This document shows, in pieces, positions 33,747 to 46,782 of a DNA stretch of 64,000 bases. The position numbers and the translations under genes were made by a program. Source of the DNA: Lytechinus variegatus (taxonomy: Eukaryota > Echinodermata > Echinoidea > Temnopleuroida > Toxopneustidae). The stretch is from contig NC_054740.1 of assembly GCF_018143015.1 (NCBI RefSeq), forward strand, positions 38,903,180 to 38,967,179. Direction: 5' to 3'. How positions within the stretch are numbered: the stretch's first letter is position 1; every line of letters starts with the position of its first letter. Below the pieces are notes generated by a model that was not told the origin of the DNA, ran no database searches, and worked only from the letters and a program-made list of their open reading frames with translations.

Positions 33747-34734
33747 CAGTGCGTATCAAAAAAAAGTTTACACTTTGAAAAAGCCCTGGGAATTCAAAAA
33801 TATGCAACATGTGGGTAATTTTTTTCACATATAATTATGGGTTTGGGTCTCATCTATCAAATGAAAGTAAAAGTTTTGACAGAATGTTACACTTGAGTGA
33901 GCACTGTCCATTTTTGTAAAGCTCGCAGAAATCTGTTTGCGCAGAAATGCTTGTTTTCACGCGGTGTCAAGGGGAAAGGGCGAAATCAAACTTACCCTGC
34001 GAAGCATTTCTCATAAATTTCCCTAGCACTTTTAGCCAATTGAAATAAAACAGATACATTCAAGCATTTTGTAACAATTTTGCCGCCCAAATTTGAAATT
34101 TTAACACTAAGTAAGCACAACCTTTACCCTTTTTGTGCCAGCTGGATCTGAGGACATAACTGAATCTGAACAAAAGTTTATATCAGCCATCTCCAGCACT
34201 TTTCACTAAGTTTTTATCATTTAAAGTGGCTTTACATTTCATTTTTCATTTAATACTTGTTTCTCCACACTTTTCCCAAGCTTGGCAATGATTAACAATA
34301 TGAAAATCAAGCCTAAGCCATTTCATGTAAATCACAGCTCAGTGTAAAGCAAATATCGTCACGATGGACTCGGTGTGTGGGGGAGTGGGGTGGGGCGCAA
34401 TGCACTCTTCGAAGTGTTTTTGGCAAGGAAACAAGTTTAAAAAGGTAAAAGATATCTTCAAATCAATTTTACTAGCTAAATTCCACGTGTTCTTCATGAT
34501 TAAGGTCTACTTTTATTCGCATAACTATTTCAAAGTTCTGCGCAAATCATTTTTCACCAACTTTTCAAAAGTAAGTGGTGCTCACTCAAGCGGGAAATAT
34601 TTTTCGACAGTTATATCGTCATTTGCTTAAATGGATCTGTACCAATGCTAAAATGTGGAAAAATCATCAGGATATTACAAATATATAATTTTACAGGATT
34701 TTTTCTAAGTGTAAACTTTTTTTGATACGCACTG
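33747..34734. mobile_element. TA-flanked CAGTGCGTATC element
   Basis: Inverted ends of about 28 bp (CAGTGCGTATCAAAAAAA then GTTTACACTT) bound a 988-bp interior, with TA on each outer side. This is the layout of Tc1/mariner-type elements. No transposase frame longer than 90 codons is present, so it is a non-autonomous copy. Confidence 0.78.
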
Positions 34735-36918
34735 TATAGCTTTAAAAAATCGATATGCCAATGGTTTAATTCGCCTAAAAGGCAAAATGTTGGAGTATGA
34801 TTTTGAGCAAAAGTTTAAGCTTATATATAATTCTTTCTATTCCCCGTTTATATTACTGCAGGTATATGTATAGATAAGCTGAAAAAAAAAAATCAATAGA
34901 TAAAACATGCTGGTTCGTTTAATAATAAAGCCTTGTTTAAAACAATTTGGTCAAGAAGGTCAAATTTCCTAAAGAACTGTTATCAAACGCAGCTTGATTT
35001 CTAACAAATCATTTAGCGGGAATTACATTTGATTTTTTAAACTTTAAGCAGCTGAGCCAACAATTTCTTTTGAGGGGGGGGGGGGGGCTGACCATGCAAA
35101 AAAATCACAATCAGATGGTAATTGTTACGTTTTTTTTACATGCATGGTTATGGGAAAGTGTGGGGGTTGAAGCCCGTGGCACAGCGGCAAGCCCCCCCCA
35201 CGGTTCCTCCACCGTTTTACAAATTAGAATTACGATAAATTCAAATCAACCTCGACTTGCGGTAAAATACTCATGTAGAATACTATCTCATAAAAATCAA
35301 CCTCGATTTGCGGTCAACATACATAACTACAAAAAGAACCTAAGATCAATCGCAATTTGGGTTATAATAGATTTGAATCTAGAGCGACACTTTTTAAGAC
35401 GATCCCTGCCTGGCCTTCGCTTAAAGACATAAAGGCTTGGGGGGGGGGGTGGTCATTAGGGTCCCGGTTTCATAGTCTTGAAACATTGCACAGTTTATGC
35501 TATAGCAAATTCACTATCAGCCAATCAGATTGAAGGATTCCAGTAGCTTTTAACTGTCATTTGTTGGAACAAGTTTTTATGAAACTGGCCAGTATTAGAT
35601 GATTCAGTGTTCAGACCATCAAAAAGTATATGTTTTTCGTGTTTTTTTTTAATATGAGACACACTGTAATTTTGAGTCACAAAGCAAAGAGAGGTAAAAT
35701 TAGAGCATGATAAGGAAAGACAATGTTGTAATGCCAATGGGAGCGAGTTTGATATCCTGTTGGCTTAATTTAAACACTATATTGGAGCATTTGATTTGTT
35801 CCCTTTCCTGTGTAAATTCCGTTAACAAACATAACTCTAGTACAAATTTAAGGCTTGCCAAAATAATCAGCAGAAGAAAAATGAATAATTAATTCAAATC
35901 ATTAATTTGTCGAAAATTAACTTGTTTTAACTACCTCAAAGTTTCACATGGATATGGTATGGCAAGTGATTATGTTTCCAAGATCTTCCTTATATCTAAT
36001 TCATATCTCGTACTGATGCCACAACCAAGTAATAGAAATGCATATAATAATATCTTAATTTGTTGCCCCTGATACGTCATGTCAATGGGTTCCTACAACA
36101 TTAAAACATTTAAAAAACTTTTGGTACCCAATGAACAAAAAATAAACGGACACAAAATAGATAAAAGTGCTGGACATGAGATCAGTTATTAATTTAATTT
36201 TTTTTCGACTTTAAAATAATTTAAAAAGGTAAAATATAATATATAGTATACACAAGTGACATTAACAATCATAAATAATACATATACCAGGAATAAAAAT
36301 ACAAAGTTGATGGCGAATATACTCATTTTTAACTATTATGCATGGATCCTACTCTTTTTGAAATTTCTTATTATAATACTAGAATACTTGAAAAAGCAAA
36401 CATTCTAAAGCTAAGGCCGATACTATGAAATAAAATTGTGTTCTTAACCCATTTCACATGCATTTGAATTCAAAATTATTATTTTCTTTGTTATAGTTCT
36501 TTTGGTCGTGATTCCAATTAAAACAAAAACAACATCGCTTTTTTATGTCTATGTCGAAGACTCAAAGGATTTAAAAAGATTGAACAGTCTCTATACATTA
36601 TAGTATTAGATCATCTCAAATTGATGATGTCACCGGATGTCACTCAAAGCGAGTGAGTGACATCACCTCTCTCATTCGCAAAAACAAATCATTGTGTATA
36701 GTGAATATAACTGTTTTTGTGGGAAAATAAGCGAATTGTGAAATGTCACAACATTCTTATTTGACATCAGATTTTGATGAAATTTTAGCATACTAGACCG
36801 GACTCTTCTCTATTGCATTCAAATCAACTTTTTGGGGGATTGGACTAATTCTTTAAAAACATGATCACAACATTATTATTCTAACTGTATATGCAGTCAA
36901 AGACCCATATGATATATA
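34735..36918. other. Non-coding, with two MITE remnants
   Basis: 35455-35600 is the relative of the short MITE at 23323. 36590-36865 has TGATGATGTCACC, CAGATTTTGATGAAATTTTA and TTTTTGGGGGATTGGACT blocks of the GTCCACCCCAA foldback family. Runs of 10-13 G lie near 35076 and 35440. No gene was seen. Confidence 0.45.
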
Positions 36919-37739
36919 CAGTGCGTCCCAGAAAAAACGAAACCGAGATTTAGCGATCATTTATCATTACTTAATCATAAATAAAATAGACAAATGACCT
37001 ACCAATTTAAAGCTTAGAATCTCCTCTTTCATCTGATATTACCTTAGATTATTTCTCATTCACGCATGAGTGAGCAAATGCAATTTGAAGAAAGGATATC
37101 AAAAACTCATTTGGCGGGGGGTATCTGGGTTTCAAAAAGAAAACCACATTTTTGAAAAGTTCAATATCTCCTCTTTAATTTGATACCTAAATTACAGAAA
37201 ATGGTCACGAAATAACAAAGTTCTGGTCATTTGAAATAAGGCTTGAATTTCAATAATTTCATAAAATGAAGAGGTTCTCCAGGATGGCTTTCAAACTCTC
37301 TCGACACTCTGTTTTGTTGACGATCAGCCATGCATTAAATCTTTTGTTCACCATGCGAAAGCTTCTGTGGGAAACCGGTGAAAACACGTTTATCTCATGA
37401 AATTATGGAAATACAAGCCTTATTTCAAATGAACAGAACTTTTTTATTTCTTGACCATTTTTTGTAATTTTGGTACCAAATTAAAGAGCAGATATTGAAC
37501 TTTTTAGAAATGTGGTTTTCTTTTTGAAACCCAGATAGACCCCGCCAAATGAGTTTTTGGTATCCTTTCTTCAAATGGTTTTTGCTCACTCATGCGTGAA
37601 TAAGAAATAACCTAAGTAATATCAGATAAAAGAGGAGATTCTAAGCTTTAAATTGGTAGGTCATTTGCCTATTCTATTTATGATTAAGTTATGATAAATG
37701 ATCGCTAAATCTCGGTTTCGTTTATTCTGGGACGCACTG
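36919..37739. mobile_element. TA-flanked foldback element, CAGTGCGTCCC ends, arms of about 345 bp
   Basis: The ends CAGTGCGTCCCAGAA and TTCTGGGACGCACTG are inverted. Pairing continues through almost the whole element: 36919-37265 against 37395-37739, leaving a centre of about 130 bp. TA flanks both sides. It has the same CAGTGCGT start as the element at 33747 but a different interior. The arms are still very alike, which suggests a recent origin or arm conversion. Confidence 0.8.
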
Positions 37740-39731
37740 TATAGTCCTATACCCCCTTATAAGTTTACCCAATATTGGGTAAAAAAAAGAGAACATCGAT
37801 GTTTCTTGTGTAAATTGGTACAAAATATACTTTGTAAGAATTTTATATGATGTTGAAATTTGATATGGGATAAATCTAACCCCAAACCATCCATGTTTCC
37901 ATCTTTACTCAATCGTTTGTAGAGTTTTTATTCTTTTTATAGAACATAATTGGATATAGCCGTTTTTAATGACATACAACTAGAAGTTGTCCTCCAGACT
38001 ATTGAATATCCTATCCAAGTTTTTCGAGTTAGAATAAACATTCTTGGTATACTCAGAATACTAGCGCTGCACACCCTGATGGTCAAAGATCCCATACAGC
38101 TGTATAATGGAAAACTGTCAGGTATTCCTCATTTTGATCGAGGTCTTATCAGCTAATGCTGTTGTTGGACCAAAAGTTTACATATATCTTCACACCAAAC
38201 TTATTGGCCCGAATTCACAAAGGTGGTTTCTGCAGAAACCATGGTTTCAACCGTGGGTTTTGCTGATTTTGGTATTCACAAAGGTGGTTTCAAATGAAAC
38301 CATGGTTTCAACCGTGGGTTTTCGGCATGATTTTGAGTCAACTGTTTTAGGTGGTTTCAAACCGTGGGTTTTAGGAAAACCATGGTTTTTAGGCAGATTG
38401 ACCAATCACAGAACAGTATTTCGGTACATTGCTGAGCTACTGCTGAGCAAGTGCATAGACGACGATAAATAGCTTTGCACGAAATGAAGAGGAGCAAAGC
38501 GTTTAATATCGGTATTTGCCGAGCCGTGAGAACATCGTAAGTAATTTACCATTTTATAGCGAAGATGAATGTTTTTTCTACGTCTGCATGTATTTGTTTG
38601 TGAAGAAATGTTATAATTAATGCTGTAAATGCATGCAGAGTTAAGAGCGGAACGGTGGACTTGGGATGGGAAAAGCATTATCGCACGCAAGTTATTTTTT
38701 AGTCCCACGCGTGTAGTTTTGTGTCCTGTCAAGAGATAACGAAGAGCTGTCCCACCGGCACCGACTCGCTCAGGAGAAGGCATTATGATATCTTGCTGCA
38801 TAGCGATAAAATGACAAAGCCGCCCAAGTAGTCAGACTTTCAACCACAATTGTGCAAAATTAAAAAAAAATTATTCTTAATTTTTACCTTAGCTTAGCTT
38901 GATATTAATTTTTAGTATCTAGGCTAGTCTGATTAAAGTAACTGCATGCACAAAATTGCAGACATGTTTGTAACTAAACAGCATAAAAAATATTGGGTCA
39001 ATTTTTAGTGAATGGGAAAACACTTCATAACTGTGTCTACCTTAGATCCTGTCACCAAGTAGTCTAGTGATCACAAAAAATATTTTTCGAAATTCACATA
39101 TTCAGATCCAACTTGAGAGATGTAGATCTAGCCTCGCACCCCTCTGCTCGAGGACTCTAAATCTGATTTTTTAAAAAAATTTTCATCATAAAGCCGTAGC
39201 CCAAGTTAGACACGCTAGTCTAGCCCCTGGCCTTGGGTAGGCCCTACATGTAGGCCAGGGCTGTGTCAGTGTGTGTCGAAGTTGGTAAACAATGTTAATG
39301 ATGGAATCCCCTTCAATATCCACATCACTGCCAATTTGTTAAATACACTGAATTTAATTTGTATACCTTTTTTACACCTTATATAATAAAAGGAATAGAT
39401 ATTCTATAGGGCCTAAATAATCAGATTGATCTGGTGGCCATTGCAAAATCTTCCCATCCCTTGCTGCGCACTGCGTAATACAATAGGCTTGACTGGCTTT
39501 GTTTACATGATGTAGCTACAATACGATGAGCTACATTATGAAGCACCGTAGAACAATTAATTGAATGGATTATTTTAACAAATCACCCCAAATGATAATA
39601 AGAATTTACATTTTGGTTAGAAATCTGGTAGGTTTGAAGAGATGTTGAATTATGTTTCATGTCCATTAGATTTAAAAGTAATTTAATGTAGATCTACCTG
39701 TACTTTGTTTATTTCCGCAGTAAATTTTTGA

Positions 39732-41160
39732 ATGGATGAAAACATCTTACAACATGCACAGGCTGTCCTGAGAGACTATTAAATGAGGATTGTTAGAGAG
39801 GTATGTTCATTTTATTTTTTGTTTCTATGTGGACTATTGTCTATTTTCTAAATTTTCTCTTTGTCACCGTCTAAAAAATTTTTTATCTTAAAATTTGTTG
39901 TCATAATAAAGAACCACTTATTTTGATCAATTTCAATCTTAGTTGATGTACACATCTGACAGTGACTGAATTGATCTAAATTCCGTGTCACATGGTCATA
40001 GAGTATAATACCTAAATGTCAAATATGTGTAGATCCAGTTGATCAATTTAAATTTAACTTTATGAGAATGGCGATCTGATTAGGTTGTGGGCAAAAAAAG
40101 TCAACTGACCAAATATGCAGATTTAAAAGGTAGGCCTATTAATTTCAACAGTACACAGTAAAGGTAGTTAAGAATACATAGTTTTTTTTTTTTCAATGTT
40201 TAAATATTTTCTTTTGCTTCTCACTCTAACTCAATAGGAATATGCCAACAAGAACTGCAATTAGGAGTCGTTGACAGGAGGAAACTTTTTAAAAGAGACC
40301 ACACACTACCTCATCAACATGCTTGAAGATGATCTGAGCCTGAAGAGGGACAAAGGGCCTCGTGATAGACTACCTTTCTCTCTGCAAGTATTGACAATTC
40401 TGCTTTTGTATGCTGTAAGTATTTTTTTAATAAGAAAGTTATATGACAATAACATCTCAAGACAAGCCTAGTGTATGCAAATATTAGTGATATTCTTGTA
40501 AGAAGGAAGACTCAATGTAAAAAGTGATAATAAATATTGGCAACTGCCTGTTTTTAATTTACAATGAACTGAGCATATGATAATATAATCAGAAATGTAA
40601 ATTAGAACTATATGTTTTGTCATCCATTGTGGACAGATTCTTCCAAATCCCTAATTAACATTAAAGAAAAAGAAAGGTTGCATCATTATCTTGGTTATTT
40701 GAAAAAAGTATTGCATCAGCTATGCTCAATGTATGTTTGTCACACAAATGTGTATGGGATATGGATAGGTTTAGCCTTTAGACCAGTAAAGTAATTTTTA
40801 AAGGATTCCATATGAGAACCAGTCTTTTTTTCAAATCTTACAATGTAAAGACAATAGAATAGTTACATTTTGTTTTCTCTTTGTCATCTTAAAAAATAAA
40901 AATAAAAACACAGAGTAAGATGCAACTTCTGGCAATATATCTTCATTTACAGGATAATTTCAGGGAATACATGGTGATGAGGCATCAGTGTTGCAATCAT
41001 CTGTTTGTGAGTGATCAAAGATGTTTCACAAGCCATAGCAAGAAGAAAGAGGTTTTGTGAGAACTTCAACAACAAGAGATGAGATTGAGGCTACCCAACA
41101 ACAACTGTGTGAGTGATCGATGGGACCCATGTCTATAGAGGAATTCCTGAAACAAGCCTT
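39732..41160 (+). pseudogene. Harbinger transposase remnant
   Basis: Pieces of a HARBI1-like DDE nuclease lie in order. Exon-like 39732-39800 starts MDENILQHAQAVLRDY and then meets a stop. 40238-40414 (acceptor CAATAG, donor GTAAGT) contains an in-frame TAG and then ETTHYLINMLEDDL and LPFSLQVLTILLLYA, the conserved region before the DDE domain. After an intron, 40958-41160 has FQGIHGDEASVLQSSVC, IKDVSQAIARRKR and TRDEIEATQQQ in different frames, then VIDGTHVYRGIPE, which holds the first catalytic Asp. The rest of the DDE domain is cut off by the MITE at 41167. This copy cannot be active. Confidence 0.75.
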
Positions 41161-41166
41161 GTACTT

Positions 41167-41725
41167 TCCTGAAGGGCAAGTCCACCCCAACAAAAAGTTT
41201 CTTTGATATAATAGAGAAAAGTCCAATGAGCATAACACTGAAAATTTCATCAGAATTTGATGTAAAATGAGAAAGTTTTGACATTTTGAAGTTTCGCTTA
41301 TTTTCACAAAACAGATATATGCACATCCGGGTCAGTATGCAAATGAGTGACAAAGTGACGTTCTCCACTCAGTGTTTTCTTTTTGTAATATACTAGTATC
41401 ATGCATTCCCCCCCTCATAATGTGTATAAAGTACAAGTGTAGTATGGTTTGATTTCTCCCTGAAACTTGTAAAAAGCCATTGTGGCAACCTATACTCAAT
41501 GAAGAGTTTTCTCATAATTGTGAATTCTGTAAAAATCAAGCATTATAATATATCTCATATATTGATATACAGAAGAAAGAGTGAGTGTGTGACATAGACT
41601 TGTTTGCATATCACCTGTTTTATCACCCGATTAATTTCTTATTTTACATCCTATTTTGACGTTTTCAGTGTCATGCATGTTTTATTTTTCTCTATCCATT
41701 CACATTAACTTTTGTTGTACAGTGT
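41167..41725. mobile_element. Foldback MITE of the GTCCACCCCAACAAAAA family
   Basis: It starts AGGGCAAGTCCACCCCAAC and contains GAGCATAACACTGAAAATTT, GTATGCAAATGAGTGACAAA and an inverted counterpart (TATTTTACATCCTATTTTGA). It interrupts the transposase remnant just after its DGTH motif. Confidence 0.7.
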
Positions 41726-41811
41726 ACTTGCTCTAGAACAGGTATTTCTTTGTAATGTACAAGTAAGAATTTCATTATTTGTGTCTTCTTTTTTTAACAC
41801 TTTTTTTTACA

Positions 41812-42483
41812 GGGGTGGGGGGGGGGGTTGAATCAACCTCCCTTGAGATCTCTGCCAATGATCACATGAACGCCTTGAAAATTGGTATGATAATAGTGGG
41901 GGATGTCATGTGCAATGCAGTTTGGTTAATTTTTCCGAAATCGTCAGATCTTTTATATGAATTAATTATGCTAATTTCTGCATAGATCATACTTTTATAC
42001 CACTGATAACAATCAAAATGAAAAAAAAAATCCTAGATTGAAAATGAATTTCTTATGTATTTTATTGTTTTATGAATTTCTTATGTATATCTTTGTTTTT
42101 CAAACTTGTTATTTGCCAAAATTATAGCAGAACATTTTTCGAAGCATAATTATGCTGAAATCAAGTAATTTCACCTGTGAAAGTAAAAACAATCATATCC
42201 AAATGAAGAAGATGAGAAAATTCAACATTGACTTTGTACACAAAATCACATTTTGGAGCAATTTGGGTCTGACATGCACTTATGTAATGTTGAGTAAATT
42301 CCAACAGCATGCCCATGCATCGTAAATTTGATCTCAAAAGATTTTCAAGACTTCAAAGTAAAAAGTCGGCGAGTAGAACGGTCGTAAAATTTCGCACAGC
42401 GGAATGGTTGTGGAATATGTTGAGGGAGGGGGTTTCACCCCACCACCATAGTTCTATGCCCCCTCCCCGGGTTTTAGGGTTAA
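41812..42483. mobile_element. TTAA/CCCTAAAA element, left-truncated copy
   Basis: It starts inside the family at a G run (about 41812) and ends CCCGGGTTTTAGGGTTAA. It shares GCCTTGAAAATTGGTATGAT and CTCAAAAGATTTTCAAGACT-type blocks with the copy that follows. Confidence 0.55.
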
Positions 42484-42697
42484 AAGCCCGGTTAAAAGAG
42501 CACATTATTACTAAGAATTTCACATGAAGTATTTGAAATGAACTTTCATCAGATTTAGTTTCTTTCACAGACTACATGTATCTTCAATTATTGTTCAATA
42601 AAAAAAAACACTAATCAGGATGCATCAAATGCAAATTCCTCATTTACTTTTTCATGTAAAATATTCTCACATGATTTAAATTGTCTATTTCAAATGC

Positions 42698-43447
42698 TTA
42701 ACCCTAAATAGACTGGGCTATTTCGACGCCTAAGAAGACTGGGGGGGGGGCTGATTCAGACCCCCCTTATGATCTCGTCTGTCGATCGCACGACCGCGAT
42801 GAAAATTGGCACACGCGTTACCCATGGCAATATCTACAAAACTATAACATCAAATTCTGCAAAAATCTCATGTCTCGTTAATTATGCTAATTTATGCGTA
42901 AAATCATAAGTTTGCTCTAATTAATAAAATAATGCCCCTGAAATGCTAATTTTTGTTTCACATACTCTAGATAGGCATCTGATCAAATTGATTTTTAAAA
43001 AATTCAAAATCACATTTATTTTCTGATGTATTCTATTGTTTTCTAAATTTCTTATGTATTTCTTTGTTTTTCGACTTGTTTTTTTTTCAATGAAAATTTT
43101 CGGGGACTTTATTTTGACCATAAAAAATATAAAAATAATTGATTTTAAGCAGTAAAAGGAAAAATAATGATACATTTATGAATTTTGGCTAAGAACACTA
43201 TTTGCATTTGATTTGTACACAAATTCACGTTTTTGAGTAATTTTGGGTCTGCATGCACTTACAAAATGTTGCGTAATTTTGGAACCGCGTACCAGGGGGT
43301 CACAATTTTGGTCTCAAAAGTTGCGCGAGACTTGAAAGTAAAAAGTCAGCGAGCCACGCGGTAAAAAAATTTCTCGCGGCGGATTTATCGCGAAAAATGT
43401 CGAGGGGGGGCTGAATCAGCCCCCCCCCCCAGTCTTTTTAGGGTTAA
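42698..43447. mobile_element. TTAA/CCCTAAAA element, intact-ended copy
   Basis: The ends TTAACCCTAAATAGACTGGG and CCCAGTCTTTTTAGGGTTAA are inverted with two mismatches. The interior has GGTCTCAAAAGTTGCGCGAG as in the 7272-8147 copy. It lies inside the Harbinger-type interval. Confidence 0.7.
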
Positions 43448-44224
43448 GATTAGAACTTTGATAGCTCACAGAAAGTTTATTGCATGCCCCAAAATGTGCA
43501 AATGTGTCCATGAGGGTCATCAATTCTAATTGCTCTTTTTTTTTTGCATCAGTTGTGTTTACACTTTGCACAGATGGGGATTAAATACCATATGCATGTC
43601 CAAGAGGATAAGGTCAAAAAATCATATAGCATACACTTTAGTTTGATTGTGATATCAGGCGAGACTGGTGGTTCACCTTGTTTTTTTTATGTATTATTTT
43701 CAAGTGTCCCCAGGGCAACAGCCTAGCTAGGGCAACCAGGTAGCCTTATGAGTAGAGCTCAACTCTGGCAAACAGGAAAACACTAGCTTGGCCTGGCACA
43801 TGCACATTTAGGGAGCATGAATGAAACAAATTAAAAGGGCAATTAATGCATTTTCTTGGAAAAAATACAATTTCAGTTGACCCCAAAGGATAACCTGATG
43901 GCCTAGTTTGGGAAACCAGGTAGCCTCACAAGTAGAGCTCGACTCAGGCAACCAGAAAAATACCAGCTAATAATTAACAATAATAATTATTCATTTGGGC
44001 CATTATTGTATTGTAATACAAGAATGATGTGGCAATATATCAAAACTTAGACCTTATTATTTCACAAATGTTTGTAATTTTGCAATGTTTTTAAAATGCC
44101 AATTGATTATTAGATTTTCAGTGTGTTATATTTTTTATGTAATTTCCTGGTGTGATTTTCCAAGGTGCAGGATGGTTTCATGCAAATTAAAGATATACAG
44201 AAATGATAAAAGAAGAGTAGTCTT

Positions 44225-44720
44225 TTGCCCTTTTTTCTGATTTGGATGAAATAATCATGAAGATGATCAAGATGACTTTGGTGGTGATGAGGATGATGTT
44301 GCTGATGGTGACAAGTGTGGTGGTGGTTATACATGTAATGGTGGTGACGATGTTGGTGGTGATGATGAGGTTGATGACAATAAAGATGATGGCAATGGTG
44401 ATGTTAGTGTTGATGATGATGATGGTAATGTTGATGACTATAGTAATGATCATCCCCCTTTAATCTTCATCACTCCTCTTATTTATATGTATCCCTCTCA
44501 TCTACATCTCTCCTCTAATCATCTCCCTTATCTCCATCCCTCGTCTCACCATCTCCATCACTCTATCCTTTCATCTCCATCCTCAGTTCCCCTCCATCCC
44601 TCATCTCCATTACCTTCATTCCTCCCATTATCTCCATCACCCTCATCAACTCTATTCCTCTCATTTCCATCCCTCTCAACATCTCCATTTTTCTCATATC
44701 TCCATTCATCTCAGGAAAAT
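44225..44720. repeat. GATG/GGTGAT microsatellite followed by CTCCATC minisatellite
   Basis: 44225-44455 is an imperfect (GATGGT)n tract. 44465-44715 repeats CATCTCCATC and CCCTCATCTCC irregularly. Both give long false frames rich in Met/Val or Pro/Ser/His. Confidence 0.88.
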
Positions 44721-46220
44721 GCATATGCACAAGATAGAATTCAATAGTAAAAATACTTGTTTTGAAATATAATATCCCTCTGTGAAGTGGGTTTTATTAT
44801 TTGCCATATGAAGTTGAATACCAAATTTGCATTTTTGAAAGAGAAACTGAAAGTTTCATGCACATTTATAGTGGATATAAAAGTTTTCTGTAAAATTAAA
44901 TTTTCAAAAATTCCAGGGGGGGGGCAACTGCTGCGTAGAGCCATGCTTTTGAACATTTTGGGGGCCGGGATTATATCGTCCCAAGCTGGCCCCCATGTAT
45001 ATTTTCCCTTAATACATTTTGGGGGCAGGGGCAAAAAACGCCCGACCCCCCCCCTGCAGCGCCTGTGCATGTGTACTATACATGCAATTTTAGCCTGAAT
45101 TATGAATCGAACATCTACAAGTCAAGAAATTGAAGCCTATTACCACTTAAAACCAAGCTACACACCATGGAAAATAAATATATTTATTTCAAAAAGTAGA
45201 AGGGCAGATCCTACGATGTAAAGCTTCATCTAATTTTGTCTGAAGGAGAGCAGCAATAGACATTCTTCTTTGATCGATTAATTAACAGGCTTAATCCTAC
45301 AAGTCGTTGGAGTAAACTCAGCCAAGCTCGGCTCTTTGGCTGTACATGCACACTTCCATGATTGGGGATATCTTCGGGTCTGAAGCGCCCCGGCAACTAC
45401 GGGGGCCGAGCTACTAATATTGCGATGAAAAGCACCCGAATCTTTAATCCGTTTTTCGCTACTCACGATCAGAGAGAAAGTTGACAAACCTCAACAAATC
45501 AGGCATCTACACTAAGTTTTACTCTTTCTATGAAGAAATTGAGTTGAGGAAATACAAGAGAGTCTATCTTCTGCGACAAAAGTGAAGAAAATAAATTATG
45601 ATCACAAAATTAAGTCGGTTGTTAAGCGGGGTCCCGGGGCCGAGTCGATCACCAAATACAGTACAGCAGCAATACATCTGTACCTGGGAATCGCAAGATA
45701 ATAGTTAGCTAGAAGCGCATAAAATTACACCTTTTTCATTTTTTATATTTAAACGAAAGAAAGTTGTAGTAATTGAAGAATCAGACCGTATTGCCACTTA
45801 TGCCAGTGCTAGCTGTAGGATGCAAGTTTTCAATGAAACTGAGCATGCTCAGTACGCGCTAAAAAGGGGAAATCCCTGGTTTTTAGGTAAAACCCATGGT
45901 TTAAACCATGGTTTCATTTGAGTCCACTGTTGAAACCATGGTTTCATTTGAGACCACTGTTGAAACCGTGGGTTTTAGAAACCATCGTTTGTGAATACCA
46001 AATTTTAGAAACCATGGTTTTTCAAAAACCATGGTTTCTAAAACCCACGGTTTCTAAAAACCATGGTTTCAAACGAAACCACCTTTGTGAATTCGGGCCC
46101 AAGTTGCACTACATATTCATTTACGATTAAAAGGTTGTCTTATTTGTCCCTTGGTCAGACAGGCCAAGTGTTGACTGAAATCCGAACCAATTAAATCCAT
46201 GGTAAAATTTCACAGAATCA

Positions 46221-46378
46221 GGGGGGAGTTTCATCAATATTTTCATCTGACAAGTTGTCAGATCTGACAACTTTCCAGGATTCTGATTGGTTTAGAAGCA
46301 CTCACTATAGCAACTGTCGGATAAAACAGGACTTGTCGGATAAAACGTCTGACAAGTCCTTTCATGAAACGCTCCCCA
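46221..46378. mobile_element. MITE with GGGGAGCGTTTCATGA-type ends, copy 2
   Basis: It starts GGGGGGAGTTTCATCAA and ends TTTCATGAAACGCTCCCC. The interior GATCTGACAAC and AAGTCCTTTCATGAAA blocks match the copies at 7845 and 55140. It lies just beyond the right Harbinger end and downstream of the death-domain gene. Confidence 0.75.
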
Positions 46379-46506
46379 GATCTTGAAGGTGCTGCTGTGC
46401 CATCAGTACAAACTCCTGTGGCTGTAACTAAGTTCTCTCCCAGATTTCCAGCACACCGATGAAACAGATCGACATTCCTGCACCAAGTCTACGATTGAAT
46501 TTCATC

Positions 46507-46512
46507 TTTATT
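46507..46512 (-). promoter_or_regulatory. Candidate polyadenylation signal of the death-domain gene
   Basis: Minus-strand AATAAA, 271 bases beyond the stop codon at 46783. It is the nearest canonical hexamer I noticed. Confidence 0.35.
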
Positions 46513-46782
46513 TATGAAAAAATAGGTCTTGTTACACATTGAATCCGTGCAGGTGTTGACTGATATTCCCAAAGTCCCTGATGATAATATTCCTAAGGTC
46601 AGTCAGAATTTCATTGTGTGCCATCAGGTGATCATCATCATCCGTTAAAGTACAGTCCATCAGGTTGGTCGAGCTGCTTCTCTAAATCCCTCATAATTCC
46701 ACTGATCCCAGGTTCCCAATGACAATGACAACTGTCAAATTTAAGTTGGCTGGCCTAGCTAAAAGTCTCATCCTCCGGGCCT

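Larger units (their letters stand above)
38206..46099 (+). mobile_element. PIF/Harbinger-type transposon, degraded, with nested insertions
   Basis: The left end GGCCCGAATTCACAAAGG, continuing TGGTTTC, recurs inverted at 46075-46099. Both ends have subterminal clusters of the palindrome AACCATGGTT (three on the left at 38236-38390, five on the right at 45905-46068). Inside are transposase-like exons (39732-41160). GTCCACCCC and TTAA-ended MITEs are inserted at 41167, 41812 and 42698. The flanking target duplication is not resolved. Much of 43450-45870 is microsatellite or unassigned, so the span may be more than one element. Confidence 0.65.

Noticed and set aside
44110-44747. Met/Val-, His- and Pro/Ser-rich frames
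   Set aside because: They are translations of the GATG and CTCCATC repeats.
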